Source of the DNA: DASRHD01 sp035485575 | Lineage (GTDB): Bacteria; Verrucomicrobiota; Verrucomicrobiia; Opitutales; Opitutaceae | Length of the DNA stretch: 64,000 nt | NCBI GenBank assembly: GCA_035485575.1 | Contig: DATHNW010000026.1 | Coordinates: forward strand, 117,540-181,539 | Direction of reading: 5' to 3' | In this document: positions 1-8,248 of the stretch, piece by piece | How the letters are laid out: every line of letters begins with the position of its first letter | Numbering within the stretch: position 1 is the first letter of the stretch | The notes under the pieces: model-generated | What the model was told of the DNA's origin: nothing | Seen by the model: only the letters and a program-made list of their open reading frames with translations | Databases searched by the model: none | Made by a program: the position numbers and the translations under genes

Positions 1-176
1 GTCCGGCCGGCCTCGACGCCCGACCCGTCGGCAAAATCGATCGTGATCTCCGGCCCGCGATTGTGCAGTTCGCGGAAACCCATCCAGCCGCCAATCGCGA
101 TTGCGATCAAAGGCACCACCCAGATGAGCGGAAAGGAGGAGGCGCGGGACACTTTTGGGGAGGGAGGAGAGCTCAT
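1..176 (-). CDS. PqiB-like MCE-domain protein, 5' part only
   Basis: The first 58 codons of a gene that runs off the left edge of the window. The translation starts MSSPPSPKVSRASSFPLIWV, continues through a single N-terminal membrane anchor, then FADGSGVEAGR. This is the usual start of PqiB/YebT/MlaD-type proteins, which place MCE rings in the periplasm for phospholipid transport between the membranes. The start ATG overlaps the stop of the upstream PqiA-like gene (ATGA), so translation is probably coupled. The number of MCE repeats cannot be seen. The family assignment is good; the exact subtype is inferred from the operon. Confidence 0.8.
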   Translation of the reverse strand, partial: MSSPPSPKVSRASSFPLIWVVPLIAIAIGGWMGFRELHNRGPEITIDFADGSGVEAGR

Positions 177-697
177 GAGGTTGAAGAAGAGGGTTCGCGC
201 CAGAGGAGGTGCGGATCGAATGCCTGGGTGGCGAGCACCGTCAGCACCACCGCGGCCGCGAAGGCCACGATGCCGCCGCGCGGCTGGACGGTCGAAAGTT
301 CGCCGAACTGCACCAGGCCCGCGAGAAACGCGGCCAGAAAGACGTCGAGCATCGACCAGCGCCCAATGAAATCGAGGGCGGCATAAAGCCGCGTCAGCCG
401 CCGCGAATCCTCCGCAGCGCCCCGTCGCACATTCAACAGCAGCCAGCCTAGGCCCGCGAGCTTGAGCACCGGGATCAGGATGCTCGCGGTGAATACAATG
501 ATGGCGATGGCCCACAGGCCCTGCCGCCACAGCTCCACCACGCCGGAGAAAATGGTGTCGCTGCGATTATAACCGGAGCTCTCCGTGGTCAGGACGGGCA
601 GCAGATTGGCCGGCACCAGCATGACCGCGGCAGCCAGCGCCAGCGCGGCGGCGGTGGAGGGATTTTTGAACCGCGCAAGATAAGAGTGATGGCTCAT
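173..697 (-). CDS. PqiA domain protein (second half of a split PqiA)
   Basis: A 174-residue inner-membrane protein starting MSHHSYLARF with about four hydrophobic segments. It carries the PqiA signature of a first helix with MLVPANLLPVLT, followed by YNRSDTIFSGVVELWRQGLW. Full-length PqiA has two such modules in one polypeptide of about 400 residues; here each is a separate gene. The start ATG overlaps the stop of the preceding module gene and the stop overlaps the MCE gene start, both as ATGA, so the three genes form one coupled operon. PqiA-type proteins sit beside PqiB/PqiC and belong to an envelope lipid-trafficking system. No zinc-ribbon Cys pairs are visible in this half. Confidence 0.85.
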   Translation of the reverse strand: MSHHSYLARFKNPSTAAALALAAAVMLVPANLLPVLTTESSGYNRSDTIFSGVVELWRQGLWAIAIIVFTASILIPVLKLAGLGWLLLNVRRGAAEDSRRLTRLYAALDFIGRWSMLDVFLAAFLAGLVQFGELSTVQPRGGIVAFAAAVVLTVLATQAFDPHLLWREPSSSTS

Positions 698-1314
698 GGC
701 GTCGCGGGATGGGATTCGCCGGTGCCAGCAAGCGGCGCATCGAAATTGAAACTGTGCTGCGCGATCAGGAGCGAGAGGGCCATCGCGGCATAGAACCAGA
801 ATCCAACGCCGATCGTGACGTCGACGAGGCTGCCCAGCTTTATCAGGGCGACGAGGACGGCCAGCACCTGCACCTCGGGAATCGCCCAATGCTCGAGGAC
901 ATGGGCGACGCGGAATAAAATCCGCAAACCGGCCGGCGGCCAGCCGAGGCGCGAAGGAGCATGCAGGGCCGCCAGGGTCACGAGCAGGACGAGCGGCAGA
1001 AGTCCGCCGCAAAGAAAAACCAGCACGGCCATCGCACGCATGCCGCCGTTCCACAAGCTGCTCACGCTGGTGAAGAGCAGGCTGGTCCGCTCGTCGCCCA
1101 GCTTGCCTGCGCTGACGAACGGCAGCAGGACCGCAGGCACGGCGAGCGCCAGACCAGTGAGGGAAAAAACCAGTGCCGTGTCGGGCCCCAGCCCCGCGCC
1201 CTTGGCCAGCACGGCATCGCAGCGCACGCACAATGCCTTCTCGCCCGGCTCAAGTTGAACCGGCCGGTGTTCCTGTCCGCATAAGTGACATGTCAGGTGG
1301 ACCTCCTGGGTCAT
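694..1314 (-). CDS. PqiA domain protein with N-terminal zinc ribbon (first half of a split PqiA)
   Basis: A 206-residue membrane protein. The N-terminus has two Cys pairs, CHLC near residues 9-12 and CVRC near 30-33, the rubredoxin-like zinc ribbon seen at the front of PqiA modules. About four membrane helices follow. It includes the conserved phrase around SVSSLWNGGMRAMAVLVF, equivalent to the W-G-hydrophobic block of the second module. It is the first recognisable gene of the minus-strand pqi operon. A short ORF upstream (1311-1514) ends in an ATGA overlap with this start; whether that ORF is real is unclear. Lipid transport across the envelope is inferred from the family. Confidence 0.85.
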   Translation of the reverse strand: MTQEVHLTCHLCGQEHRPVQLEPGEKALCVRCDAVLAKGAGLGPDTALVFSLTGLALAVPAVLLPFVSAGKLGDERTSLLFTSVSSLWNGGMRAMAVLVFLCGGLLPLVLLVTLAALHAPSRLGWPPAGLRILFRVAHVLEHWAIPEVQVLAVLVALIKLGSLVDVTIGVGFWFYAAMALSLLIAQHSFNFDAPLAGTGESHPATP

Positions 1315-1514
1315 CGTTGGAATGGGATGCCGAACACGATATTCTTCGGCCGGACGACGCGATAGGGGGTGTTACCCGCATGGGCGCGCTCCCTGAAATC
1401 CGCCTCGATGGAAGGCGGCCATCCCCTCTTCCCGGAAAAATGCGGCCACAGGCTGGCGGTCCCGTTCATGGAGCAGCCATTGACCCCGGCGCCCTCCCTT
1501 CGTTCCGCCGGCAA
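1311..1514 (-). CDS. Possible small upstream ORF of the pqi operon
   Basis: A 67-codon open frame (or 52 codons from an internal Met) whose TGA overlaps the ATG of the PqiA-like gene by ATGA. The peptide ends NIVFGIPFQR. It has no recognisable domain, signal peptide or membrane segment. The coupled junction is the only evidence that it is translated; it may be a leader or chance. Confidence 0.2.
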   Translation of the reverse strand: MPAERREGAGVNGCSMNGTASLWPHFSGKRGWPPSIEADFRERAHAGNTPYRVVRPKNIVFGIPFQR

Positions 1515-1545
1515 AAGACCGGCCAGGAAAGCGCGGCAACCAAAT

Positions 1546-1572
1546 GCCGCCGGAAACGGGGCTTCCGGCGGC
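1546..1572 (-). terminator. Hairpin after the DUF6345-like gene
   Basis: A perfect 10-bp inverted repeat, GCCGCCGGAA then a 7-nt loop then TTCCGGCGGC, starts 8 nt after the stop codon of the minus-strand gene. On the transcript it is followed by ATTTGG, a weak U tract. The stem strength and placement suit a transcription terminator or an mRNA 3' end stabiliser. Confidence 0.5.
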
Positions 1573-1580
1573 GTTCGTTG

Positions 1581-3641
1581 TTACTGATGCAGGGACCACC
1601 AACCGGTGATATTGGCCGGTGCGATCGAGGGCCCCATGGACCCCTGGCCGATATAATGATCGTTAAGATCGGAGACCGCACCGGTAGTGATGGGGCCCAT
1701 GGCGGCCGCGGTGCCTTCGGCGGTGTCAGTCGAGGCATTGAACCACGCATTCTTGATCGTCTGCGACGAACCGGACACGCCGAGGATTTTCTCGGCGAAG
1801 GCCTTCGGAAATGCACCCGCGCTATAGGCGGCACCCGATGCGAAGCCGGTGAAGATATGCAGGCCGCCGAAGGCTGCGCCCCATCTTTGGTGGGTGTTCA
1901 GACCGGCTCCGTCCGTCACGTCGAGGCATTCGCAGAGCAGACCGGCCAGCCAATACAGGCGGTCGTTGGAACCCTCGGGACCCCAGGAATGGTCGTAATT
2001 CACATTGTACGTGTGCGTGGGCATCTGCACGGTTCCGCCCGGATTGCCGGGGCGCAGCAAGTTCACGTCGTTGTTGTAGTCGGACTGAGGCGCCCCGGGG
2101 TACATGGCGGTGAACCCATCCGGCCAGCCGTCACCGTTGACCAGGACGAGATTGGCGGTGTTGATGCCCCAATTGGAATAATCGGCATCGCCATTGATCC
2201 AGGGCTTGGCCGGCAGCGTTCCCGGTTTCGAAGGTTTGATATAGTCGCCCGGCCAGGAATCGTCGCCCAACCAGCAAAATTTCTGCGATCCCGCGCCCGG
2301 GTTGGACATGCCCTGCTGCCAGCCCACGCGTTCCTGCGTCCATTCCTCCGGTTCACCGGGGCTTTCGCAACCGTAGCAGGCCGTCCCATGCGAACCGCCG
2401 CCATGGGATTGCGAAATGATCGGCTGCGCCTGGACCGGGATGGTCTGGCTGGCCAGGACCGCGATCCCGTTCGCATCGATCACCGTGACCGACACAATCT
2501 CATTCAAGGCCACCGTCTCGTTCGGCGCGAATTCCGTGCCTTCACGCGGCACGGCCCGGGCCAGCGGGACATAGCGGACCGAGCTGTCTCTGCTTTCGAG
2601 CACCGCCGGATTCGATCCGGTCCACACATACGTATAGGGCGCGCGGCCCCCGCTGGCTTCAACCCCCGCCTCGACCCGGCTGCTGCCGGAGCCGGATACC
2701 TTGAATTGGATCGAGGGGACATACGCGGGGTCGTCCGTGGCCAGAATCAGCCGCTCTTTCGTCGTTTTCACCGATCGGCTGCCGGTGGCGGGATCCTTCA
2801 TCTCGATGGTCCCGGTGTACGCGTACCAGGGGATGATGCTCGTGGGATTGAGTGGCTCTCCCTTGGCCGCCGCATTGTCGAAAGGCGGGCACCAATAAAC
2901 CAGCCTCAGTTTGATTTTCGCGCCGGCCGGCAGCAGCCTCGCGATCCGGCTCCTCGCCTCGGTTTCGGAAATGATTTTTACCTTCGATCCCTCCTTCACC
3001 TCGCGCCAGCCGTAATACAATTGAATGACGCTCCCTTTGGCGTTGTAGGCCACCTGCAGTTGGGCGCCCGGACCGATGAAGGGAATGCCATTGGGGGCGG
3101 CGAACTTGTAATTCACCTTGGTGTCGAGCTTCCGTTCGACGGAAATCACCGCTCCCGCGTCGTTCGTATAGGAGGCCGCGAACACCGTGTTGCCGGCGAC
3201 CGCCTTCGCGGATTCAAGATGAAGTCCGGCCGAGGCAAAGGCGGCGGAAGCCGCCTTCAAGGCAGACGCAGAATCCAAGACCCTCTGCTTCTTAAGTGCA
3301 TCGAAGTCGATGGCCTCGAAACTGATGGAGGCGTCCTGATTCTCATCCCGTGACATCGCCTTCAGCTTTTCCAATTGAGCGGGATCCGTCACCGGGCGGG
3401 TGGGAACATTGAGATACTCGCTGAAATCCGCGTAAGACACGACCCCGCGCTGCACCGAGAGCTTTTCCCGGGGAAGCTTGAGGCTCCCGGCCAGCCCCTT
3501 CACCTGTGCTTCGCCCGCCCCGCTTTGGATGACCTCGTAAACCGGAAGCTCATCCACCTGCGCACGGCCACGCAAACACGGGCCCAAAAGGAAGCCGGCC
3601 CCGGCAACGATCATGATCGAGATCCGATTATGGTTTTTCAT
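1581..3641 (-). CDS. Large exported protein with DUF6345-like C-terminal domain
   Basis: 686 residues. The start MKNHNRISIM leads into a signal peptide (IMIVAGAGFLLGPCLRGRAQ). Residues about 30-300 are unrecognised and include a region resembling a processed propeptide with Lys/Arg-rich segments. Residues about 300-400 look like an Ig/PKD-type beta domain (GGRAPYTYVWTGS). The C-terminal third contains CWLGDDSWPGDY, then LYWLAGLLCECLDV and WGAAFGGLHIFTGF. That W-x-GLH-x-x-x-GF pattern with a preceding Cys is what I associate with DUF6345 domains, whose activity is unknown. The gene stands alone, with a hairpin after it and a repeat cluster upstream. Export is well supported; the domain name is a recollection, not a search. 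Confidence 0.6.
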   Translation of the reverse strand: MKNHNRISIMIVAGAGFLLGPCLRGRAQVDELPVYEVIQSGAGEAQVKGLAGSLKLPREKLSVQRGVVSYADFSEYLNVPTRPVTDPAQLEKLKAMSRDENQDASISFEAIDFDALKKQRVLDSASALKAASAAFASAGLHLESAKAVAGNTVFAASYTNDAGAVISVERKLDTKVNYKFAAPNGIPFIGPGAQLQVAYNAKGSVIQLYYGWREVKEGSKVKIISETEARSRIARLLPAGAKIKLRLVYWCPPFDNAAAKGEPLNPTSIIPWYAYTGTIEMKDPATGSRSVKTTKERLILATDDPAYVPSIQFKVSGSGSSRVEAGVEASGGRAPYTYVWTGSNPAVLESRDSSVRYVPLARAVPREGTEFAPNETVALNEIVSVTVIDANGIAVLASQTIPVQAQPIISQSHGGGSHGTACYGCESPGEPEEWTQERVGWQQGMSNPGAGSQKFCWLGDDSWPGDYIKPSKPGTLPAKPWINGDADYSNWGINTANLVLVNGDGWPDGFTAMYPGAPQSDYNNDVNLLRPGNPGGTVQMPTHTYNVNYDHSWGPEGSNDRLYWLAGLLCECLDVTDGAGLNTHQRWGAAFGGLHIFTGFASGAAYSAGAFPKAFAEKILGVSGSSQTIKNAWFNASTDTAEGTAAAMGPITTGAVSDLNDHYIGQGSMGPSIAPANITGWWSLHQ

Positions 3642-3840
3642 GGTTTGATCTGTATTTTTTGACTTACTTTAAGCTCTACTGACCGCAGCCAGTTGTTCGA
3701 TGGCAGACAGGGATGAATTCCCTGCCGCATGCTTGTTCACATGTAAAAGCAAATAATTTGCAATTATGCGCGACGGGCAAATCTAAAGGCTAGCCCGGTA
3801 AAATTAACCATTTCGTCACAGAGGAGTGCTTCCCCCGGCC

Positions 3841-4163
3841 GCCTCTGCGCCTTTGCGTGAGAAAGGCGTGATTCTTAATTTCAACCACAGAGACACGGAG
3901 GCACGAAGGACTCAGAGAAAACTACCCTGAGTCTCTGCTTCTCTGCGCTCCTGCGTTAAATCTGAGCTGAATTTCCACCGCGGAGACGCGGAGAGCGCTG
4001 AGATTGAATTCCGAGGAATTTCTCTGTGACCTCTGTTTTCCTCCGCGAGCTCTGCCGTTAAAAGTGTCGATACAGAGGAATTTTAACACAAAGACACGAA
4101 GGCACAGAGTTTTCAGAGAAAACCACTCTGAGTCTCTGCTTTTCTGCGCCTCCGCGTTAAATC
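3841..4163. repeat. Cluster of dispersed cagag/ctctg inverted repeats, locus 1
   Basis: About three imperfect stem-loop units in tandem. Left arms read like aaccacagagacacggaggc and right arms like ctctgcgcctccgcgttaaa, separated by short linkers such as gagaaaac. The 5' arm is purine-rich (cagag, ggagg) and the 3' arm is its approximate reverse complement. The same vocabulary recurs at 7985-8202 and 17411-17533. This fills most of the gene-free stretch 3642-4213; the remaining 3642-3840 holds the upstream region of the exported protein gene. Such repeats are abundant in several verrucomicrobial and other environmental genomes. Their mobilising enzyme and function are not known to me. Confidence 0.85.
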
Positions 4164-4213
4164 CTATTCCCGATTTCCTGAATTTTCACCGCGTCCTGCG
4201 CTGGCACGAATGG

Positions 4214-4765
4214 TCAGGCCTTGTTCACGGGAAACGCGATGCCGAAATGGCCGCGCCATTTGGTGTTGATCACAAATTCCCAGCGGAAAAACGCATGGTG
4301 GGGTCCGCGTTGTTCATAAGGCGTGACCGAATGGGAAAGCAGGTCAATCTCCACGAGTATGCTGTCCGGCGTCTTGATCTTGGCCGGCAGCACGAGCGAG
4401 TAGTCCGTCAGCCAGGCCTCGACGGTTTTCTTCTCCAGCCCGGCCAGGAAAAGCGCATGCACGATGCCCACCTGGCACAAAAACGCGGTGGCGTTGAAAA
4501 CCGTGAGATGAAACGCCGGATCGGTCGGGGAGGAAAAATACCGGGGCATGCGACAGGCCGCCCGGGCGCTTCGCCCCTCCACCTCAACGCGATCAATACA
4601 GTGCTCGTCTTCCCGGAATCCCTCCGCCCAGTAGGGCGAGAGCAGGGACTGCAGGGCCTCCCCCTCCAGACGGCCCTTGCGAAAAATCTGAATCATGCGG
4701 GGAACGCCGCCCGCTTTGGCTGCGACCGGCGCCGGAGGATCGTGAAGTATGGTCACAGAGCACAT
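4214..4765 (-). CDS. FcoT-like hot-dog thioesterase family protein (tentative)
   Basis: 183 residues from the ATG at 4765 (MCSVTILHDP). An in-frame TTG at 4795 would add 10 residues. Neither start has a clear ribosome binding site. The segment FHLTVFNATAFLCQVGIVHA, followed by a hydrophobic strand-rich half (SLVLPAKIKTPDSILVEIDL), resembles FcoT-type acyl-CoA thioesterases, which are also about 180 residues. Members of that family hydrolyse long-chain acyl-CoA. The gene is 395 nt downstream of the nuclease-tailed exported protein on the same strand, and between two repeat clusters. The thioesterase call is a pattern match by eye; a role as partner or immunity protein of the neighbour is only a possibility. 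Confidence 0.4.
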   Translation of the reverse strand: MCSVTILHDPPAPVAAKAGGVPRMIQIFRKGRLEGEALQSLLSPYWAEGFREDEHCIDRVEVEGRSARAACRMPRYFSSPTDPAFHLTVFNATAFLCQVGIVHALFLAGLEKKTVEAWLTDYSLVLPAKIKTPDSILVEIDLLSHSVTPYEQRGPHHAFFRWEFVINTKWRGHFGIAFPVNKA

Positions 4766-5159
4766 GGTCGTTGCGGGCAGGAACAGTGGAGTCAAACCCG
4801 ATTCGATTAAATCGGCTTATAGCAAACCATTATCGAATACGGTCGTTTTATGCTCCAGGCATCCTATATTAACTCTCCGTTAGTGAAGCTTTTCATAGCA
4901 GGAAGCTTATGCAGCTTACGTGCCAATCGCTCGCCCGAAGCAGCCGTTTTTCATTCGTGAAGCCGCGCTTTTTTGCGCCGCCGGGCATTCTGCGGGAAGC
5001 GGGCCCGGCGATTATAATCCGGGCTCGCGCGAGCCGGTCAGTTTCGGTCTCTATATTGGAGAGCCCGTTATTTAATATAATTCAATACAGATTAAATTAC
5101 GGCCGGCCAAACCGGATCCAGTTTGCGTCCGCCGGCGTCCAGGGCCGCATGGAATTCCC
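4766..5159. other. Gene-free stretch between thioesterase-like gene and toxin-like gene
   Basis: No convincing gene. It contains a 14-bp perfect palindrome GGCTCGCGCGAGCC at 5022-5035, downstream of the minus-strand gene ending at 5160, and an AT-rich run around 5068-5100 that could hold a promoter for the thioesterase-like gene. No U tract follows the palindrome, so a factor-independent terminator is not supported. Confidence 0.4.
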
Positions 5160-7892
5160 TCATGAGTACACGTCCGTGCCTGTCGGCGCATGCGCTGCCA
5201 AGCCGGAATCGAAGAATCTGGCGCCGGGGTCGGCCCGCGGCCGGGAAAATTCCGGGGAACACGGCCTCTGCACGGGAACCCAATCGGCCCCGTCGAGTTG
5301 CAACCGGAAGTAGCGGTGGGCCTCCCCATAAGTGCCATTCGGAGACAGTCCGCCGCGCTGCAACCAGGTGACCGGCACATCGTAGAAAGTACCCGGAGGC
5401 TGGCCGTTGATGCGATCGATCGGGTCACCGTGGGTCGGGTTGCCAAAATTTCCGCCGTGCTCGGCCATATGCTCCTCGCGGTTCACAAACTTGATATTGT
5501 TCGGGTCGCCGGCCAGGCCGGGATTCTTTTTCACGCTGTTGATGTGATGGCCCTCGTAGCCCGCCACCTTGCCTTCTTTTTTGAGCTTCTCCACTTCGTC
5601 CGCTTTCCACGGCCGGGTGCCCTTTCCTTTTTCCACCAGGTCCTTTTCCTGTTTCCAGGCGCGACTCACGCCCCCCTTGCGCGAATTGCTCAGCGCGCGC
5701 GCTTCCGCGTGGGCCTTCCGGATGGCCGCGATGCAGTCCTTCGCCGCGCCAATGAGCCCGATGGCGTCATCGTAGGTCAGGCCCGGGCCGTGGGCGTCGA
5801 TGATCGCCATCGCCAGTGTGTCGGCGTTGTCGGTGGCGCATTCCAGCAGCTTCTTGATCGTTCTCCGCCACTTGCTGGCCAGCGACGCCTTCTTGGCATC
5901 GTCCTTTTCCAATTCGGCCGTTTCCGTCGAGTCCTGGTGGAGGCCCGTTTGCCACACGGCCTCAATCGCCCCGGTGGCCGGGTCCAGTTCGAACCAGCCG
6001 CTGGCGGCTCCCGCGGGAAGGATGAGCAGGCGCCCCGCGTCCAGCGCGGACTGCATCAGCATCCGGCCGTCCGGCGAAGCCGTGCCGGGAATCTCCGCAC
6101 CCGCCGCGACCACCGTCGGCGGACCCTGGGCCAGCGAAGCTTCCAGCAGGCTGGCACAGCCCTGGTTGGCCCCGCCCGCGTTGTCCGGTTTCGCCGGATC
6201 CGTGACGAGTTCCTCCTCCACGATCGCGGCGAGGAGGCCCGTCGTCAGCTGATCCTTGAACGGCTGCAGCGAAAGCTCGGTGACGATCCGCTGCGGGTCG
6301 CTGGTCACGTCGAATTTGAACGATCCCGTCTGGTCAAAAACGGCCAGCAGGACGCGCGGGCCGGCGGAGAATCCCTGGCGCTCGAAAAGCTCCGACGCCA
6401 TGGAGTCGAAATAATGAAAATAGGTGTCGGTGATGTTGTGCGCGGAATCGTCCGCCGCCGGCGCCGCCATGGACACAAGGCCGTTCGCCACCGTGATCGC
6501 CCGCAGGTTGGCGATCGACGTGTCGAGGAGGCGGGCCTGGATCTGCGCCGGGCAGACCGTCCCGCCTTCCACCGCAAAACAAAACTCCTCGAGATCGAGC
6601 GGCGCCAGCGCGGCCGCATCCACGTTCAGGTTTTCCAGCGGACCGGTGTCCTTGGCCGCCCGGGCCGCAAGACCCCAGAGATCGAGCAGGTAACGCCGGA
6701 TCGGGGCACGGTGCTCATCCGGACCGCTGAAGCTGACCTCGACGCCCACCGCCGTCACGAAAGGACCGTTTTTCCCGTCGCCGCCACCGCCCATGCCGAA
6801 AAGGCCGCCACCACCGCCGGCTTTTTGGGGTGGAATGCAGGTGAACGTGGCCGACTGCAGCTGCTTGCCGTTCACCGCCAGTGAAATCATGTGGGTGTCG
6901 CCGCTCGGCGCCTCGCCGAAGGCCGCCGACAGGCCGTTGGCCAGTCCGCCAAATTGCGCTTTCGTCCGGCTGACCGAAATCATCACGGGCACGCCGGTCA
7001 GGTCCGCGCTTTTCTGCTGCGACTCGAACAGCGTGCTCTCGGTCACGCCCTGGCCGTCGTATTTCTCGATAAAGACGCGAAACCCGACCTGGCGCCAGGC
7101 ATCGTCCGGCACGGTGTCCGCCGTCGAGTCCGCGGGGCAAAAGCTGGCGCCGGGATCCGCGTCGAAAAAGCAGGGATCAAGGTCGACGTACTTGCCGTCC
7201 TGCTCCACCTGCACCCAGACGTGCGATTTGATGTCCGGCAGGAACGACTTGATGGAGACTCCGCCCGCAGCCTGGCTGGCGCGGTCGCCCAGCGCCTTGA
7301 GCACGGCGGCGGTCAGGGTTTGCTGCCGCTGCAACAGGTGCTGCCGGAGGGCCGCGGTTGCGTCGCTTTTCTGCTGCGCCACGGAGGGATCATCCGGCGT
7401 GTAAGGCAGATCGAGCGTGCGCGGCGACTCATCCAGTTCCCAGCGCAGGTACTCGTCCGCCAGCTGCGCGGCGGTCTGGTCGCTCAGGGTTCCAAACGCC
7501 AGCCGCGTCTTGAAGCCTTCCCGCCGCAGCAATTCGGACAACAGCAGGGCCTTGTCGGCCGCGTTGCCCGCTTCCGAGACCAGGCATCCCTGGGCACCGC
7601 GCATCACGCCCGCGTAGGGCTCAAAGGCGATCCCGTTGTGGACAAACTCGAAGGTCGCGGCGACGTCCTTGTTGAAACCCTGCGCCCGCGCATCCAGGTC
7701 GAAGTCGCTCGCATCGATCGCGCTGCGGACGTTCTGCACGGCCGCGAGCGAGTCCTGCAGGGAGGCCTTGAGATCGTCCTCCTGCGTGGCATGGACCACC
7801 GCCAACGGAAAAATCGCCGCCAGCAGGAAAACGACCAAGCGCGTCGCAAAACCACCCTTCCCCGTTCCATTATTTGAAGCTGGTTCCTTCAT
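5160..7892 (-). CDS. Exported transglutaminase-fold protein with C-terminal GHH/HNH-type nuclease domain
   Basis: 910 residues with an N-terminal signal peptide (RLVVFLLAAIFPLAVVHA). Residues about 65-245 match a transglutaminase-like fold: GNAADKALLLSELLR, then SHVWVQVEQDGKYVDLDP. The position normally holding the catalytic Cys is Ala111, while His224 and Asp239 are kept, so the domain is probably not enzymatically active. The middle (250-700) is unassigned, with a Gly-rich stretch GGGGGLFGMGGGGDG near 355-370. A basic linker leads to residues 780-825 (GHHINSVKKNPG, then NREEHMAEHGGN), the pattern of GHH/HNH-superfamily nucleases found at the C-termini of polymorphic toxins. About 85 residues follow this core. 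No obvious immunity gene follows. Secreted toxin function is inferred. Confidence 0.65.
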   Translation of the reverse strand: MKEPASNNGTGKGGFATRLVVFLLAAIFPLAVVHATQEDDLKASLQDSLAAVQNVRSAIDASDFDLDARAQGFNKDVAATFEFVHNGIAFEPYAGVMRGAQGCLVSEAGNAADKALLLSELLRREGFKTRLAFGTLSDQTAAQLADEYLRWELDESPRTLDLPYTPDDPSVAQQKSDATAALRQHLLQRQQTLTAAVLKALGDRASQAAGGVSIKSFLPDIKSHVWVQVEQDGKYVDLDPCFFDADPGASFCPADSTADTVPDDAWRQVGFRVFIEKYDGQGVTESTLFESQQKSADLTGVPVMISVSRTKAQFGGLANGLSAAFGEAPSGDTHMISLAVNGKQLQSATFTCIPPQKAGGGGGLFGMGGGGDGKNGPFVTAVGVEVSFSGPDEHRAPIRRYLLDLWGLAARAAKDTGPLENLNVDAAALAPLDLEEFCFAVEGGTVCPAQIQARLLDTSIANLRAITVANGLVSMAAPAADDSAHNITDTYFHYFDSMASELFERQGFSAGPRVLLAVFDQTGSFKFDVTSDPQRIVTELSLQPFKDQLTTGLLAAIVEEELVTDPAKPDNAGGANQGCASLLEASLAQGPPTVVAAGAEIPGTASPDGRMLMQSALDAGRLLILPAGAASGWFELDPATGAIEAVWQTGLHQDSTETAELEKDDAKKASLASKWRRTIKKLLECATDNADTLAMAIIDAHGPGLTYDDAIGLIGAAKDCIAAIRKAHAEARALSNSRKGGVSRAWKQEKDLVEKGKGTRPWKADEVEKLKKEGKVAGYEGHHINSVKKNPGLAGDPNNIKFVNREEHMAEHGGNFGNPTHGDPIDRINGQPPGTFYDVPVTWLQRGGLSPNGTYGEAHRYFRLQLDGADWVPVQRPCSPEFSRPRADPGARFFDSGLAAHAPTGTDVYS

Positions 7893-7984
7893 GGATGCAT
7901 CCGGACGAATGCGGTTTCGAAGCTATTTTCCGACCCGGCCTTGTCGATTCGTTTTTGCCTTACCTGCAGGAAATCAAAAATAGG

Positions 7985-8202
7985 ATTTAACGCGGAGGCG
8001 CGAAGATCGCGGAGCATACTTTAAACACGGAAGGATTTCCCGGAATTGAATCTCAGCGTTCTCTGCGGCGAAAATTCAGCTCAGATTTAACGCAGAGGCG
8101 CAGAGAGGCAGAGACGCAGAGTAATTTTCTCTGCGCCTCCGCACCTTCGTGTCTCTGTGTTAAAATTCCCTGCATTAATACTTTTAACGCAGAGTAATTT
8201 TC
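7985..8202. repeat. Cluster of dispersed cagag/ctctg inverted repeats, locus 2
   Basis: Same family as 3841-4163. Units such as ggatttaacgcggaggcgcg and gatttaacgcagaggcgcag are paired with tctctgcgcctccgcacctt and gtctctgtgttaaaat. A shorter partial unit (cttttaacgcagagtaattt) ends the cluster. It occupies most of 7893-8248, between the divergent starts of the toxin-like gene and the PhyH gene, so it lies within or beside both promoters. Confidence 0.85.
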
Positions 8203-8248
8203 CGGACCTCCTTGCGCAAAAGCCCATTCCCGTTAGCAACGTCTCCCC

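Noticed and set aside
1173..3353. 726-codon plus-strand open frame opposite the exported protein gene
   Set aside because: It is antisense to a gene with a signal peptide and recognisable domains, has no domain of its own, and reflects the lack of stops in GC-rich antisense frames. The same applies to long antisense frames over gspD, gspE, gspF, the ATP-grasp fusion, the kinase, sdhA and the RND genes.
4004..4810. 268-codon plus-strand open frame starting in repeat locus 1
   Set aside because: Its first part translates the cagag/ctctg repeat (NTKTRRHRVFREN) and the rest is antisense to the thioesterase-like gene.
3841..8202. Repeat clusters as a possible CRISPR array
   Set aside because: Units vary in length, are themselves imperfect inverted repeats, have no unique regular spacers and no cas genes are nearby.
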